Shown here piece by piece: positions 8,912-18,210 of a stretch of 64,000 bases of DNA. The stretch comes from Hyphomicrobiales bacterium (GTDB lineage: Bacteria; Pseudomonadota; Alphaproteobacteria; Rhizobiales; Beijerinckiaceae). The position numbers were made by a program, and so were the translations under genes. The notes under the pieces were generated by a model that saw nothing but the letters and a program-made list of their open reading frames with translations, made no database searches and was not told where the DNA came from. Location of the stretch: positions 1,116,001 to 1,180,000 of the forward strand of contig CAKNFP010000002.1 in the NCBI GenBank assembly GCA_930633525.1. Direction: 5' to 3'. Positions within the stretch are counted from its first letter, which is position 1. Each line of letters starts with the position of its first letter.

Positions 8912-10456
8912 ATGTCTTCCAAGACCTGGGACCATATCGTCGTTGGAGCGGGCACGGCGGGCTGCGTTATTGCCAACCGCCTGTCCGCCGACCCGCGGCG
9001 CCGGGTCCTTCTTATCGAAGCAGGGCCGTCCGACCGACGGCCCTGGATCCATGTGCCCGGTGGGTTCTACCGGGTGATGCATGATCCGTCGGTTACCTGG
9101 CAATTCCCGGTTGAAACCGGGGGTGGTGCAGGTGAGCGATCCATGACCTGGCCGCGCGGCAGAGTGCTGGGCGGCTCGGGTGCCATCAACGGCCTGGTCC
9201 ATATCCGCGGACAAGCTGCGGATTACGACCGCTGGGGCGTTCCGGGTTGGCGCTATGATGATCTCGAGCCCTGTTTCGACACGGTGGAGAAAGACTACGG
9301 TCTTTCGATGCCGCGGATGCGTCATCGGCTGAACGATGATTTCCTGGCTGCCGCCGCTACGATCGGCTTCGCGCGCAAAGTCCGCCATGATCCCCGCGCT
9401 CTAGAAGGGGCGGCGCCCTACGAGTTGGCGATCTCCGGGCGAAAGCGGAGTACGCCTTACCGCGCCTTTGTGGCTCCGGTGCTGACGCGCCCCAATCTGC
9501 GGGTGGACAGCGATGCGCTGGTGGTTCGCCTCATCATCGAGGCCGGGCGGCTATCCGGTGTCGTGCTGCGACGCGGCGGACGACAGGAGACCGCTTCTGC
9601 CGGTGAAGTCATTCTGTGCGCGGGCGCCATTGGTTCACCGCATCTGCTTCAACTCTCCGGCATAGGCGAGCCGGACCTGCTCCGGCGGCATGGAATCCCC
9701 GTCGTTCAAGACCTGCCGGAGGTCGGACGGAACTTGCAGGATCATGCAGCGGCGCGCGTCGCGGTGCGCCTGCGCGAGGGGACTACGCTGAACGAGATAC
9801 GCCGCAGCCTCTGGCTGCAGGCTCTCGCGGGTCTCAGCTATGTTCTGGCCGCGCGGGGACCCTTGATGACAGGGGCAGCGCCGTATGGGCTCTTCGCGCG
9901 GACCGATCCCGACGACCTGTTGCCGGATATGCAGGTGTTCTTTCTGCCGGGGAGCGCGGGCGCGGTCGGTGCGGCACCCCATGATTGGCCCGGCGCCACG
10001 CTTTCCTTCTATCAGTGCCATCCGCGCAGCCGGGGCCAGTTGGAGATCGTTTCCTCGGATCCGCGGCAATGGCCCCGCATTCGCGCGAATTATCTCGATG
10101 CGCCGGAGGACGTCGCCGCTCTTGGCCGCGGTGTCGCCCTCGCGCGCCGGCTTTTCACGGCTGCGCCGCTGGCACGGCATGTGGCGGCCGAGATAACGCC
10201 CGGATCCGACAAGAACAATCCGGAGGAGTTGGAGCGCTGGATGCGGACCAATGTCGGCACCGCCTATCATCCGGTGGGGACATGCCGCATGGGCATGGAT
10301 GACAGGGCGGTTGTCGACCCGCACCTTCATTTGCGAGGGGTGCGCGGCCTGCGTGTCGCTGATGCTTCGATCATGCCCGCCATCACGTCAGGCAACACCC
10401 ATGCGCCGACCTTGGCGATTGGTGAGAGGGCGGCGCGTCTGATCTTGCAGGGGTGA
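8912..10456 (+). CDS. GMC-family FAD oxidoreductase (choline dehydrogenase-like)
   Basis: 514 residues. The N-terminal FAD-binding motif VVGAGTAGCVIANRL is followed by WPRGRVLGGSGAINGLVHIR, a GMC signature. The C-terminal catalytic His is in GTAYHPVGTCRMG and its partner residue in ITSGNTHAPTLAIGE. GMC enzymes oxidise alcohols or sugars, passing electrons to oxygen or a carrier. It starts 2 bp after the aldolase stop, so it is translationally linked. No signal peptide is visible, so it is probably cytosolic. The substrate is likely an alcohol or sugar of the same pathway. Confidence 0.87.
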   Translation: MSSKTWDHIVVGAGTAGCVIANRLSADPRRRVLLIEAGPSDRRPWIHVPGGFYRVMHDPSVTWQFPVETGGGAGERSMTWPRGRVLGGSGAINGLVHIRGQAADYDRWGVPGWRYDDLEPCFDTVEKDYGLSMPRMRHRLNDDFLAAAATIGFARKVRHDPRALEGAAPYELAISGRKRSTPYRAFVAPVLTRPNLRVDSDALVVRLIIEAGRLSGVVLRRGGRQETASAGEVILCAGAIGSPHLLQLSGIGEPDLLRRHGIPVVQDLPEVGRNLQDHAAARVAVRLREGTTLNEIRRSLWLQALAGLSYVLAARGPLMTGAAPYGLFARTDPDDLLPDMQVFFLPGSAGAVGAAPHDWPGATLSFYQCHPRSRGQLEIVSSDPRQWPRIRANYLDAPEDVAALGRGVALARRLFTAAPLARHVAAEITPGSDKNNPEELERWMRTNVGTAYHPVGTCRMGMDDRAVVDPHLHLRGVRGLRVADASIMPAITSGNTHAPTLAIGERAARLILQG

Positions 10457-10522
10457 GCGCAGCCCGCGGCTGGATAGACTTCCGGATGAGGAGTGGTGCC
10501 CCGTCCGGTAACATGGGTTTTC

Positions 10523-11434
10523 TCAAAGAAGCACCTCCGCCAGCCGTGCGACCATGTGCTCGGCCATGGCCGCGCGGATTTCAACGGTCGCCGCGCCAAT
10601 ATGGGGCAGGCAGATCACCCGATCGTTCCGGGCAAGCGTATGGGGAACATGCGGCTCGTTAGCGAAGACATCGAGGGCAGCGCCGGCGATCGCATGGTCG
10701 CTGAGGGCGATTTGCAGGGCCTCCTCATCGACGATGCGGCCTCGCGCGATATTGACGAGATAACCCTCGGGCCCCAGGGCGGCGAGAACGTCGGCACTTA
10801 CGAGCCCACGTGTCTCCGGTGTTTCCGGGCAGCAGATCGCCAGGAGGTTGCTCCACCGCGCAAGCTCGATCAGATCAGCCTCGTAGGGCCATGGCAATCC
10901 AGCTTTGGGGCGCGGTCCATGCCACCGTACCACCATATCGAAGGCGCCTGCGCGGCGGGCCAGCGCCTGTCCGATATTGCCGAGGCCGACAATGCCGATC
11001 CGCCCCCCCGCCAGCGAGCGGCCGAGTGGCATCGTGCCGGCCGGCCACGCTCCGCTGCGCACATGCGCCATGCCTTCGGGAAAGCGCCTGAGAAGCGCGA
11101 TGGTCATCCCCATGCCGAGATCGGCGACATCGCCGGCGATGAGATCCGACGTCGTGGTCACGGAAATTCCACGGCGCGCCGCCTCATCGCTGTCGATGCC
11201 CTCGGTGCCGGCAGAATAGCAGGCGATGATGCGCAAAACAGGCAGGGCATCCATCAGGGACGCGTCTACCGCGCCGCGTGCGGTAGTGGCGATGCCGGTC
11301 ACCGAACGGGCGCGCGGGGTCTCGGGGCCGAGCTCTTGCCATTCCGCGAGCGTCAGAAGATCGAAGCGCGCCTTCAAAAGGTCAATTGCGACCTGGGGCA
11401 GAGGCGTCATCTGCAGAACGGTGGGTTGGGGCAT
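10523..11434 (-). CDS. D-2-hydroxyacid dehydrogenase (NAD(P)-dependent)
   Basis: 303 residues. The NAD(P) motif is GIVGLGNIGQALARRAG; the catalytic Arg is in LVNIARGRIVDEEAL region, Glu in FANEPHVP, and His in LPHIGAAT. The sequence is close to glyoxylate/hydroxypyruvate reductases in general style. It would interconvert a 2-keto acid and a D-2-hydroxy acid, perhaps handling glycolate or lactate from aldolase products. It is convergent with the GMC gene and divergent from the ABC importer, and it shares the second IclR-type palindrome 37 bp upstream of its start. Confidence 0.87.
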   Translation of the reverse strand: MPQPTVLQMTPLPQVAIDLLKARFDLLTLAEWQELGPETPRARSVTGIATTARGAVDASLMDALPVLRIIACYSAGTEGIDSDEAARRGISVTTTSDLIAGDVADLGMGMTIALLRRFPEGMAHVRSGAWPAGTMPLGRSLAGGRIGIVGLGNIGQALARRAGAFDMVVRWHGPRPKAGLPWPYEADLIELARWSNLLAICCPETPETRGLVSADVLAALGPEGYLVNIARGRIVDEEALQIALSDHAIAGAALDVFANEPHVPHTLARNDRVICLPHIGAATVEIRAAMAEHMVARLAEVLL

Positions 11435-11470
11435 CTCATCCTCTTTTCGATCATTGACCTCGAACTACTA

Positions 11471-11489
11471 TATGGACTTGTCGTCCACA
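11471..11489. promoter_or_regulatory. Probable operator of the IclR-SMP-30 fusion, copy 2
   Basis: TATGGAC-TTGTC-GTCCACA has the same spacing as copy 1, with one mismatch in the right arm. It lies between the divergent D-hydroxyacid dehydrogenase and substrate-binding protein genes, linking the importer to the same regulator. Confidence 0.7.
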
Positions 11490-11561
11490 ATATGTAATTA
11501 CCACGTCAGGCGACCTTGACCGATCCGCGTATGGTCAAGTGAACGCGTTGGGAGGAAATTG

Positions 11562-13115
11562 ATGGCAATGCTGAGAAAAATGGGGAAGGCCGTCCTGGCC
11601 TCGGCACTGGCCCTCGCGATGGGCGGTGCAGCCCTCGCGCAGAACAATACGCCAGTGCGTGGCGGCACGCTGACGGGCTCGCTGATCCTGACGTTGAAGT
11701 CCCTGGACCCGATCTTCGGTGATGCCGATACGATCGACCGGTTTGTGTTCAACCAGATCTACGATCCGCTGATTCGTATGACCGATGACGGTAAGATCGT
11801 TCCGGTTCTGGCGACGGCGTATCGTTTCTCGGAGGATGGGCGCCAGATCTTCCTGACGCTGCGCGAGGGTGTCACATTCCATGACGGCACGCCGTTCAAC
11901 GCGGAGGCGGTCGTCTTCAACCTGAACCGGCTGCGCACCACCAAGGAGCCGACAACGCGCGCGGGCGACGTGGCGCATATCGCCGATGTGGTCGCGCTGT
12001 CCGACAATGAAGTGCGTATCGACCTGAAGCAGCCCAGCGGTTCGGCCCTCTCGGGTCTTGCGATGGAGGGCACGCTCATGGTGTCTCCCGCCGCCGTCAA
12101 GAAGTTCGGCGCTGAATATGGCCGCAATCCTGTCGGCACAGGTCCCTTCCGTTTTGTTGAATGGGTCGGTCAGGAGCGGGTGGTGCTGAAGGCCAACCCG
12201 GATTATTGGCAGAAGACCGAGAAGGGTGAGAAGCTGCCGTATCTCGATGGCGTCGTGATTCGTTCAATCCCCAACTACGCGACGGCCATTCTTGAGCTGG
12301 AAAGCGGCGGCACGCAACTCATGCAGGGGATCAACCCCCAGGACTTCGACCGCATCGCCGCTAATCCCAATCTGAAGCTGGTGGAAAGCCCGCAGGTCAC
12401 GAGCCAGATGCTCGTGTTCAACACGCAGCGCGCGCCCTTCAGCGACCAGCGCGTCCGGCAGGCCGTCGCCCTATCGATCGACCGCGCGACCCTGGCCAAA
12501 GCCATCGCCGGCAAGTATGGCGCGGTCTACGCCACCATGATGCCGCCGTCGGACTGGGTGTATGACGCCAGTTTGCCGGGCTGGGGCTATGATCCCGAGC
12601 GGGCGCGCAAGCTGTTGGCGGAGGCTGGCTTCCCCAATGGTCTCGACCTCAATCTCGCTATTATTCAGCGCGAGCCTGACGCGACGACGGGCCAGATCAT
12701 CCAGCAGATGATGAAAGCTTCCGGCATCAATCTCAAGCTGTCGATCGTCGAGCGTCAGTCCTGGATCGAACGTGTCGTGAACCAGAAAAATTTTGATCTG
12801 GGTATGATGATCGGTTACTTTCCGCGGCCTGATCCGCATGAGAGCTGGGGTCGCTACTTCTCGCGTGATGGTGGCAACAACTGGTCGAACCACACGGACG
12901 CGAAGCTCTACGACATGATCGATGCCGCGCAGCTCGAGACCAATGTGGACAAGCGCAAGACCATGTATTCCGACATCGCCAAACGCGTTCTGGACCAGTC
13001 GTTCATGGTGTTTCTCTATGCGCGTCCGGCCTTGCAGGCCAAGGCCAACGCCGTTCAGGGCGTCGAGCAGGACGTCGGCGGTGCTTGGGTTCTGACCAAC
13101 GCCTATCTCAAGTAA
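11562..13115 (+). CDS. ABC importer substrate-binding protein, dipeptide/oligosaccharide type (family 5)
   Basis: 517 residues. A signal peptide (MAMLRKMGKAVLASALALAM, cleavage after ALA) is followed by the family 5 pattern: GGTLTGSL, an ILTLKSLDPIFGDAD lipophilic region, YDPLIRMTDDGKIVPVLATA, and GVTFHDGTPFNAEAVVFNLN. It is periplasmic and delivers ligand to the two permeases downstream. Family 5 binders take peptides but also many oligosaccharides and opines; in this sugar-acid context an oligosaccharide or glycoside is likely. Start ATG 11562 follows GGAGGAAA by six bases; a TTG three bases earlier is possible. Confidence 0.9.
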   Translation: MAMLRKMGKAVLASALALAMGGAALAQNNTPVRGGTLTGSLILTLKSLDPIFGDADTIDRFVFNQIYDPLIRMTDDGKIVPVLATAYRFSEDGRQIFLTLREGVTFHDGTPFNAEAVVFNLNRLRTTKEPTTRAGDVAHIADVVALSDNEVRIDLKQPSGSALSGLAMEGTLMVSPAAVKKFGAEYGRNPVGTGPFRFVEWVGQERVVLKANPDYWQKTEKGEKLPYLDGVVIRSIPNYATAILELESGGTQLMQGINPQDFDRIAANPNLKLVESPQVTSQMLVFNTQRAPFSDQRVRQAVALSIDRATLAKAIAGKYGAVYATMMPPSDWVYDASLPGWGYDPERARKLLAEAGFPNGLDLNLAIIQREPDATTGQIIQQMMKASGINLKLSIVERQSWIERVVNQKNFDLGMMIGYFPRPDPHESWGRYFSRDGGNNWSNHTDAKLYDMIDAAQLETNVDKRKTMYSDIAKRVLDQSFMVFLYARPALQAKANAVQGVEQDVGGAWVLTNAYLK

Positions 13116-13128
13116 CGCTCCACGACTG

Positions 13129-13149
13129 CGATGGATGGGCTATCCGTCG
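13129..13149 (+). terminator. Hairpin after the substrate-binding protein gene
   Basis: CGATGGA and TCCGTCG form a 7-bp stem with one G-U pair and a 7-nt loop. There is no U tract. It lies between the binding protein and permease genes and may stabilise the upstream mRNA or attenuate read-through. Confidence 0.4.
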
Positions 13150-13171
13150 ATGACAGCTAGGGAGAACCTAC

Positions 13172-14113
13172 GTGCTTCTGTACGCGTTGCGTCGGATTCT
13201 GACGCTCATCCCGGTCATGCTTGTCATGACCGCGGGGATTTTTTTCGCCACGACGCATCTGCCGGGTGATCCGGCGATGACCGTCTTGGGGATGGAAAGT
13301 TCTGAAGCAGACCGGGCGCGGGTGCGAGAGGCGATGGGGTTCAATGACCCCATCCCGACGCAATATGTGCGCTGGTTGTCCCGCGCGCTCGATGGGGATC
13401 TCGGCCGATCGATCCGCACGAACCAGCGGATCTCCAAAATTATCACATCGCGTGCGCCGGTCACGATCCAGCTCACGCTGATGTCGATGATGCTGGCGGT
13501 TTTTGTCGGTGTTCCCGCCGGAATTGCGGCGGCCCGCTGGCACCGGGGCTGGGTTGATACGATCGCCAGTACCGGTGCGTTGATCGCGGCGGCTATCCCG
13601 TACTTCTGGCTCGGCATCCTGTTCATCATCCTGTTCGCAGTGAATCTCAGGTGGTTACCGCCGTCGGGCTATGTCTCGCCCTTCACGGATCTCGGACAGA
13701 GCGTGAAATTGATGATCCTGCCGATGCTGACGGTGGGGCTGTCCATGGCCGCGCTCATCACCCGGCAAACGCGCTCTGCGATGTTGCAGGTTCTCAACGA
13801 GGACTATGTGCGCACCGCCCGGGCCAAGGGTGTGAAGGAGCGCAAGGTTGTCTTCGGCCACGCCATGCCGAACGCCCTTATTCCGGTGGTGACGGTGGTC
13901 GGATTGCAGACGGGCCTCCTGCTTGGCGGCGCGATTGTCACGGAGCGGGTGTTCTCCTTGCCGGGTATCGGGTCGATGATCATCGACGGCATTTTCAATC
14001 GCGATTTTCCGGCCATCCAGGGCGCGATGCTGTTCATCGTCACGGCCGTTGTCATCATCAACCTCATTACGGATCTGAGCTACGCGCTGCTTGATCCGCG
14101 CATTCAATACTGA
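13172..14113 (+). CDS. ABC importer permease, DppB-like
   Basis: 313 residues with six predicted membrane segments. It has the DppB-type opening (LRRILTLIPVMLVMTAGIFF), the periplasmic LPGDPA segment, and the EAA loop seen as YVRTARAKGVKERKVVFGHA with LPNALIPVVT-type continuation. It forms the inner-membrane channel with the next gene. Start codon GTG is preceded by AGGGAGA. The pattern is typical of oligopeptide-type importers. Confidence 0.9.
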   Translation: MLLYALRRILTLIPVMLVMTAGIFFATTHLPGDPAMTVLGMESSEADRARVREAMGFNDPIPTQYVRWLSRALDGDLGRSIRTNQRISKIITSRAPVTIQLTLMSMMLAVFVGVPAGIAAARWHRGWVDTIASTGALIAAAIPYFWLGILFIILFAVNLRWLPPSGYVSPFTDLGQSVKLMILPMLTVGLSMAALITRQTRSAMLQVLNEDYVRTARAKGVKERKVVFGHAMPNALIPVVTVVGLQTGLLLGGAIVTERVFSLPGIGSMIIDGIFNRDFPAIQGAMLFIVTAVVIINLITDLSYALLDPRIQY

Positions 14114-14120
14114 GGGGGCC

Positions 14121-14969
14121 ATGTCATCACCAGCCAAGGCCCATAATCTGTTGTTGCGTATTCTCTCGACGCCGCGCGGCCTGTTCGGCGCGACCATCCT
14201 GGCGGTCATCGTGACGGTTGCCTTGCTGGCCCCCGTCATCGCCCCCTACGATCCTGTGCAGATCGACTATTTGCAGGTGGCAAAGCCCCCGAGCGCCGAG
14301 CACTGGCTTGGCACGGACGAGGTGGGGCGCGATATCCTGAGCCGTCTGTTCTACGGCGCGCGCGTGTCCTTGATCGTGGTTTTGACCTCGATCTCCATCG
14401 CGATGATTGTGGGTTCAGCGCTTGGCCTTTTCTGCGGCTATATCGGCGGGTGGGTCGACGAAGTCGTCATGCGCGTCGTCGATGGCATTCTGTCCTTCCC
14501 CACGCTCGTCCTGGCCCTGCTCATCATCGCACTGATCGGGCCGGGCATCGAGAATGCCATTCTCGCCATGGCCATTGTCTATTCGCCCAACTTCACCCGC
14601 CTGGTGCGCAGTGAAACGTTGAGCCTGCGCAATCGGGACTTCGTTTCCGCGGCGCTGGTGGCAGGAGGCACGCATCCGCAGATCGTGGTGCAGGAAATCC
14701 TCCCCAACCTCATGGGCAACATGTTCGTCTATGCCTCACTGCTCGCCTCCACGGGGTTGATCGTTGAAAGCGCACTGAGCTTTCTTGGCCTCGGGGTCAT
14801 CCCGCCAACGCCAAGCTGGGGCTATATGATCGCCGCGGGCATGCAGTATTGGAGCTCGTGGTGGATCAGCTTCTTTCCTGGCCTTGCGATCTTCTTCACC
14901 GTGATTGGTTTCAACTTTCTCGGTGATGCTCTGAGAGACGCGCTCGACCCGACACAGCGCCGAAACTGA
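14121..14969 (+). CDS. ABC importer permease, DppC-like
   Basis: 282 residues, six predicted membrane segments, with the DppC hallmark HWLGTDEVGRDILSRLFYGA and an EAA loop (RNRDFVSAALVAGGTHPQIV). It is the second half of the channel. ATG 14121 follows GAGGGGGCC directly, so the longer upstream frame is not needed. It starts 7 bp after the partner permease gene ends. Confidence 0.9.
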   Translation: MSSPAKAHNLLLRILSTPRGLFGATILAVIVTVALLAPVIAPYDPVQIDYLQVAKPPSAEHWLGTDEVGRDILSRLFYGARVSLIVVLTSISIAMIVGSALGLFCGYIGGWVDEVVMRVVDGILSFPTLVLALLIIALIGPGIENAILAMAIVYSPNFTRLVRSETLSLRNRDFVSAALVAGGTHPQIVVQEILPNLMGNMFVYASLLASTGLIVESALSFLGLGVIPPTPSWGYMIAAGMQYWSSWWISFFPGLAIFFTVIGFNFLGDALRDALDPTQRRN

Positions 14970-14994
14970 GGCCCATTGTTCTGGATACCATGAT

Positions 14995-16608
14995 ATGACC
15001 CGGGAAGACCTCATCCTCAGTGTGAAGGACCTAAACGTCCGCTTGCCGCTCGACGGCGACCGCGTCTTCGGCGTGCAGGACGTGTGTTTCGATGTCCACG
15101 CGGGCCAGACCTTGTGCATTGTCGGCGAAAGCGGTTCCGGCAAGTCGCTGACCGCGCAATCGATCCTCGGCCTTTTGCCCAAGCGCTTCGCCAAGCCGCA
15201 GGGGCAGATCGTCTTCAGCGGCCAAAACCTGCTCGATCTTGGGCCGGAAGCGCTCCGCCGGATTCGCGGCGACGGCATCGGCATGATCTTTCAGGAACCG
15301 ATGACCGCACTCAACCCGGTCTGGAAGATCGGCACACAGCTCGACGAGGTGCTGCTGACGCATCGCGCGATGAGCAAGGCCGAGCGGGCTGCGCGCATCG
15401 CCGAGATCATGGCGGAGGTCAATCTACCGGCTCCCGAACTCTTGCAGCGCTATCCGCACGAACTGTCGGGAGGACAGCGTCAGCGTGTCATGATCGCCAT
15501 GGCGCTGATCCTGGAGCCGAAGCTCCTCATCGCCGATGAACCGACCACGGCGCTCGATGTGACGACCCAGGCGCAGATCCTGAAACTGATCCGCAATTTG
15601 CAGGACAAGCACGGGACCGGCGTGCTCTTCATTACTCATGATTTTGGCGTGGTCAGCGATATCGCCGATGCGGTCACAGTGATGCAGGGGGGTCAGGTCG
15701 TGGAAAGTGGCGCGGCAGGCGACGTGCTGCGCAATCCGCAGCATGCCTATACCCGCGCCTTGATCGATGCCGTGCCGAAGGGGCGCTTCGGGGCGCCTCG
15801 GGCGATCGATGCCAGCAAGGTGGTGCTCAAGGTCGAAAATCTGTCCAAGACCTATCGGCGAGGCGGGCTCAGCCTGCGCCGCCGCAAAGGTTTCAAGGCG
15901 CTGCATGATGTGTCGCTGGAAATCCGGGGTGACGAGATCGTCGGGCTCGTAGGCGAGAGCGGCTCCGGCAAGAGCACGGTCGCGCGCTGCGTCAGCCGCC
16001 TGACTGACCCCGATTCCGGGCTGATCGCGCTGAATGGGACGGATCTGTCGACGGTTCGCGGCAGCGCGCTGCGGGGAATGCGGCGCTGGGTCCAAGTGGT
16101 CTTCCAGGACCCCTACAGCTCGCTCAATCCTCGTCGAACGGTGGGTGAGCTCATTGCGCAGGGGCTGATCAATTTCGGCATGACCAAGGATCAGGCCCTC
16201 TTGCGGGCAGCGGAAATGCTGAAGGTCGTCAATCTGGAGCCAACCGCCGTGTCGCGCTACCCGTCGGATTTCTCCGGCGGGCAGCGGCAGCGCATTGGCA
16301 TCGCGCGCGCGCTAGCGATGGAGCCGCAGCTCCTCATCGCCGATGAGGCCGTTTCAGCGCTCGATGTTTCCGTCCAGGCCCAGGTGCTCAAGCTGATCCG
16401 CAAGGTCCGCGACGACCTTGGATTAGCCGTGCTCTTTATCACCCATGACCTGCGTGTGGCGGCCGAACTTTGCGACCGCATCGTCGTGATGCAGCATGGG
16501 CGGTTGGTCGAGGCCGGAACAGCGCGCGACATCCTCATCAATCCGCAGCAGGATTACACACGCCAGCTGATCGCGGCGATGCCCGGACAGAGCTGGTTGA
16601 ACGCGTGA
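14995..16608 (+). CDS. ABC importer ATPase, fused DppD-DppF type
   Basis: 537 residues carrying two complete ATPase domains in one chain. Domain 1 has Walker A GESGSGKSLTAQ (about residue 43), signature LSGGQRQRV and Walker B LLIADEPTTALD. Domain 2 has Walker A GESGSGKSTVA (about 318), signature FSGGQRQRI and Walker B LLIADEAVSALD. Each domain has its own oligopeptide C-terminal extension. It powers the preceding permeases. Fused ATPases of this type are common in alphaproteobacterial glutathione/oligopeptide systems. Confidence 0.9.
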   Translation: MTREDLILSVKDLNVRLPLDGDRVFGVQDVCFDVHAGQTLCIVGESGSGKSLTAQSILGLLPKRFAKPQGQIVFSGQNLLDLGPEALRRIRGDGIGMIFQEPMTALNPVWKIGTQLDEVLLTHRAMSKAERAARIAEIMAEVNLPAPELLQRYPHELSGGQRQRVMIAMALILEPKLLIADEPTTALDVTTQAQILKLIRNLQDKHGTGVLFITHDFGVVSDIADAVTVMQGGQVVESGAAGDVLRNPQHAYTRALIDAVPKGRFGAPRAIDASKVVLKVENLSKTYRRGGLSLRRRKGFKALHDVSLEIRGDEIVGLVGESGSGKSTVARCVSRLTDPDSGLIALNGTDLSTVRGSALRGMRRWVQVVFQDPYSSLNPRRTVGELIAQGLINFGMTKDQALLRAAEMLKVVNLEPTAVSRYPSDFSGGQRQRIGIARALAMEPQLLIADEAVSALDVSVQAQVLKLIRKVRDDLGLAVLFITHDLRVAAELCDRIVVMQHGRLVEAGTARDILINPQQDYTRQLIAAMPGQSWLNA

Positions 16609-17357
16609 TGAGCACTCTTTCCGTGGATTTGCGCGGCCGGGTCGCGGTCGTCTCTGGCGGGGCCTCGGGTATTGGCCTTGCCCTCGCGCGGGCTTTGTTG
16701 GCCAACGGGGCGTGCGTTGTCGTCGGATGTCTGGCACCTGAGCAAAACATCGTCGTCAGTCCGGAGGCGGGGTGGGAGACGTTCTGCTGCGATGTCACAG
16801 ATCGTGGACAGATCATTGCGCTCGCCGACCATGCCGAGAAGCGTTTCGGGCCGGTCGATATCCTAGTCAATAGCGCGGGAATCGTCGCCTACTCGCCGTT
16901 CGTCACCATGGCGAGCGAGGAGTGGCAGCGCATCATGGATGTGAACCTGAACGGCGCCTTCCACATCACCCAGATTTTCGCGCAGCGGATGGTGGCTGGT
17001 GGCCGGGGCGGCCGCATCATCAACATCTCCTCCGTGTCCGCCCGGCAGCCGGCGCGAGAGCGCGCCCATTACTGTGCCGCCAAAGCAGGTTTGTCGATGA
17101 TGACGGAGGTCGCGGCGCTCGAACTCGCGCCCGCGGGCATCACCGTCAACGCGATCGGCCCCGGCACCGTCGAGACACCCTTTACGCAGGCGCGTCTCGC
17201 CGATCCCGAGCGCCGCGAGAAGGCGCGCGCGGCGATCCCCGTCGGACGCTTCGCGGCACCCGGCGATATGGTGGGCATGGCGCTGCTGCTCGCCTCCGAC
17301 GCGGGCGCCTACATCACCGGACAAACTCTCCTGGTCGACGGCGGGCTCGGGCTATGA
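16608..17357 (+). CDS. Short-chain dehydrogenase/reductase
   Basis: 249 residues. Glycine motif SGGASGIGLALARAL at about residues 14-28, NSAG at the NNAG position, catalytic Ser in INISSVSA, and YCAAKAGLS as the Tyr-x-x-x-Lys motif. The C-terminal AYITGQTLLVDGGLGL is typical of classical SDRs. The start overlaps the ATPase stop (TGATG), so translation is coupled. In this module it could oxidise a free sugar to its lactone, feeding the SMP-30 domain; that substrate is inferred. Confidence 0.87.
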   Translation: MSTLSVDLRGRVAVVSGGASGIGLALARALLANGACVVVGCLAPEQNIVVSPEAGWETFCCDVTDRGQIIALADHAEKRFGPVDILVNSAGIVAYSPFVTMASEEWQRIMDVNLNGAFHITQIFAQRMVAGGRGGRIINISSVSARQPARERAHYCAAKAGLSMMTEVAALELAPAGITVNAIGPGTVETPFTQARLADPERREKARAAIPVGRFAAPGDMVGMALLLASDAGAYITGQTLLVDGGLGL

Positions 17358-17680
17358 GCGTGGAAGAACAAGCCTTCCGCATGAAGCTGAAGCGCGGGGC
17401 GGCGACCGAATACCGCCGGCGCCACGATGCCATCTGGCCGGAACTCGTCGCCGACATGCGCGCGCGAGGGATCTGCGATTACCGTATCTGGCTCGATGAG
17501 GCGACGGGGGATCTGTTCGCCGTCATCCGCCGGGATCCCGCGATCACCGCCAATGCCGCGCCGTCCGCCATCGTGCGGCGCTGGTGGGATTTCATGGCGG
17601 ACCTCATGGAGGTTCAAGCGGACAATGCACCCCTCCAATCGCCGCTGACCTCCGCGTTCGTGTGGGTGGGCTCGCGATGA
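17354..17680 (+). CDS. L-rhamnose/L-fucose mutarotase family protein
   Basis: 108 residues, the usual length for this dimeric ferredoxin-like fold. FRMKLKRGAATEYRRRHDAI followed by WPEL carries the family's Tyr and His active-site positions; later come CDYRIWLDEATGDLFAVI and the RRWWDFMADLM helix. The family interconverts alpha and beta anomers of L-rhamnose or L-fucose. The ATG overlaps the SDR stop (ATGA). Its presence is the best hint that the module handles a 6-deoxy-L-sugar or a close analogue. Confidence 0.82.
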   Translation: MSVEEQAFRMKLKRGAATEYRRRHDAIWPELVADMRARGICDYRIWLDEATGDLFAVIRRDPAITANAAPSAIVRRWWDFMADLMEVQADNAPLQSPLTSAFVWVGSR

Positions 17681-17928
17681 ATGTAATGCAGGTGATCCAA
17701 AGAGCTGATGATGAAAGCTAACCGTCCAGCCTGCTTCGAGACGTTCAATCATCAACATCCGACTGTGAGACGACGTTCTGGCATTCTCATGCAGGTCCAT
17801 CCGAGGTTCCTGGAAACTGAGGCGTCGTGTCGCAACAACAGCCTCCCATCCAAGCCTCGGACGGACAACCCCCATAGCAACGACAGCTGGAGCTTGCAGC
17901 CTTCAGCATTACCTCAGTAATGCGGCCG

Positions 17929-18162
17929 TCATCTCAAGATACTTTGGGAATCCCAGCGAGTCAGATCCGAAGGCGCCAACATAAAGCCATAGGCTCGAAG
18001 CCATGGCAGAGTTGCGAGGGCTGCGAGCGCGGCGGCTCCGCCAGGCTCAGCGATCACGCGCAACTCATCCCAGAGCAGTCGCCGGGCACGACGGGTCGCC
18101 CCCTCGGACACCACGAATTTGTGCGTGACGAAGCCGTTGGGCGATAGCAAACCCGATCTCGC
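17929..18162 (-). pseudogene. C-terminal remnant of a threonine/serine dehydratase
   Basis: A minus-strand frame reads GFVTHKFVVSEGATRRARRL and LLWDELRVIAEPGGAAALAA. This matches the region of PLP-dependent threonine dehydratases that lies about 50 residues before the C-terminus. The PLP lysine part is absent, and the terminal GGN motif is lost. Only about 75 residues remain and the 5' side ends abruptly next to the DUF1254 gene, so it is a deletion remnant. Confidence 0.65.
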
Positions 18163-18210
18163 CGACTCGTCGGCAGCCGGCCCACGGTATTCCGCAGGCC
18201 GGCTCTTTGG

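Noticed and set aside
10493..11497. Long plus-strand frame opposite the D-2-hydroxyacid dehydrogenase
   Set aside because: The minus strand has all dehydrogenase motifs; the plus frame has none and no ribosome site.
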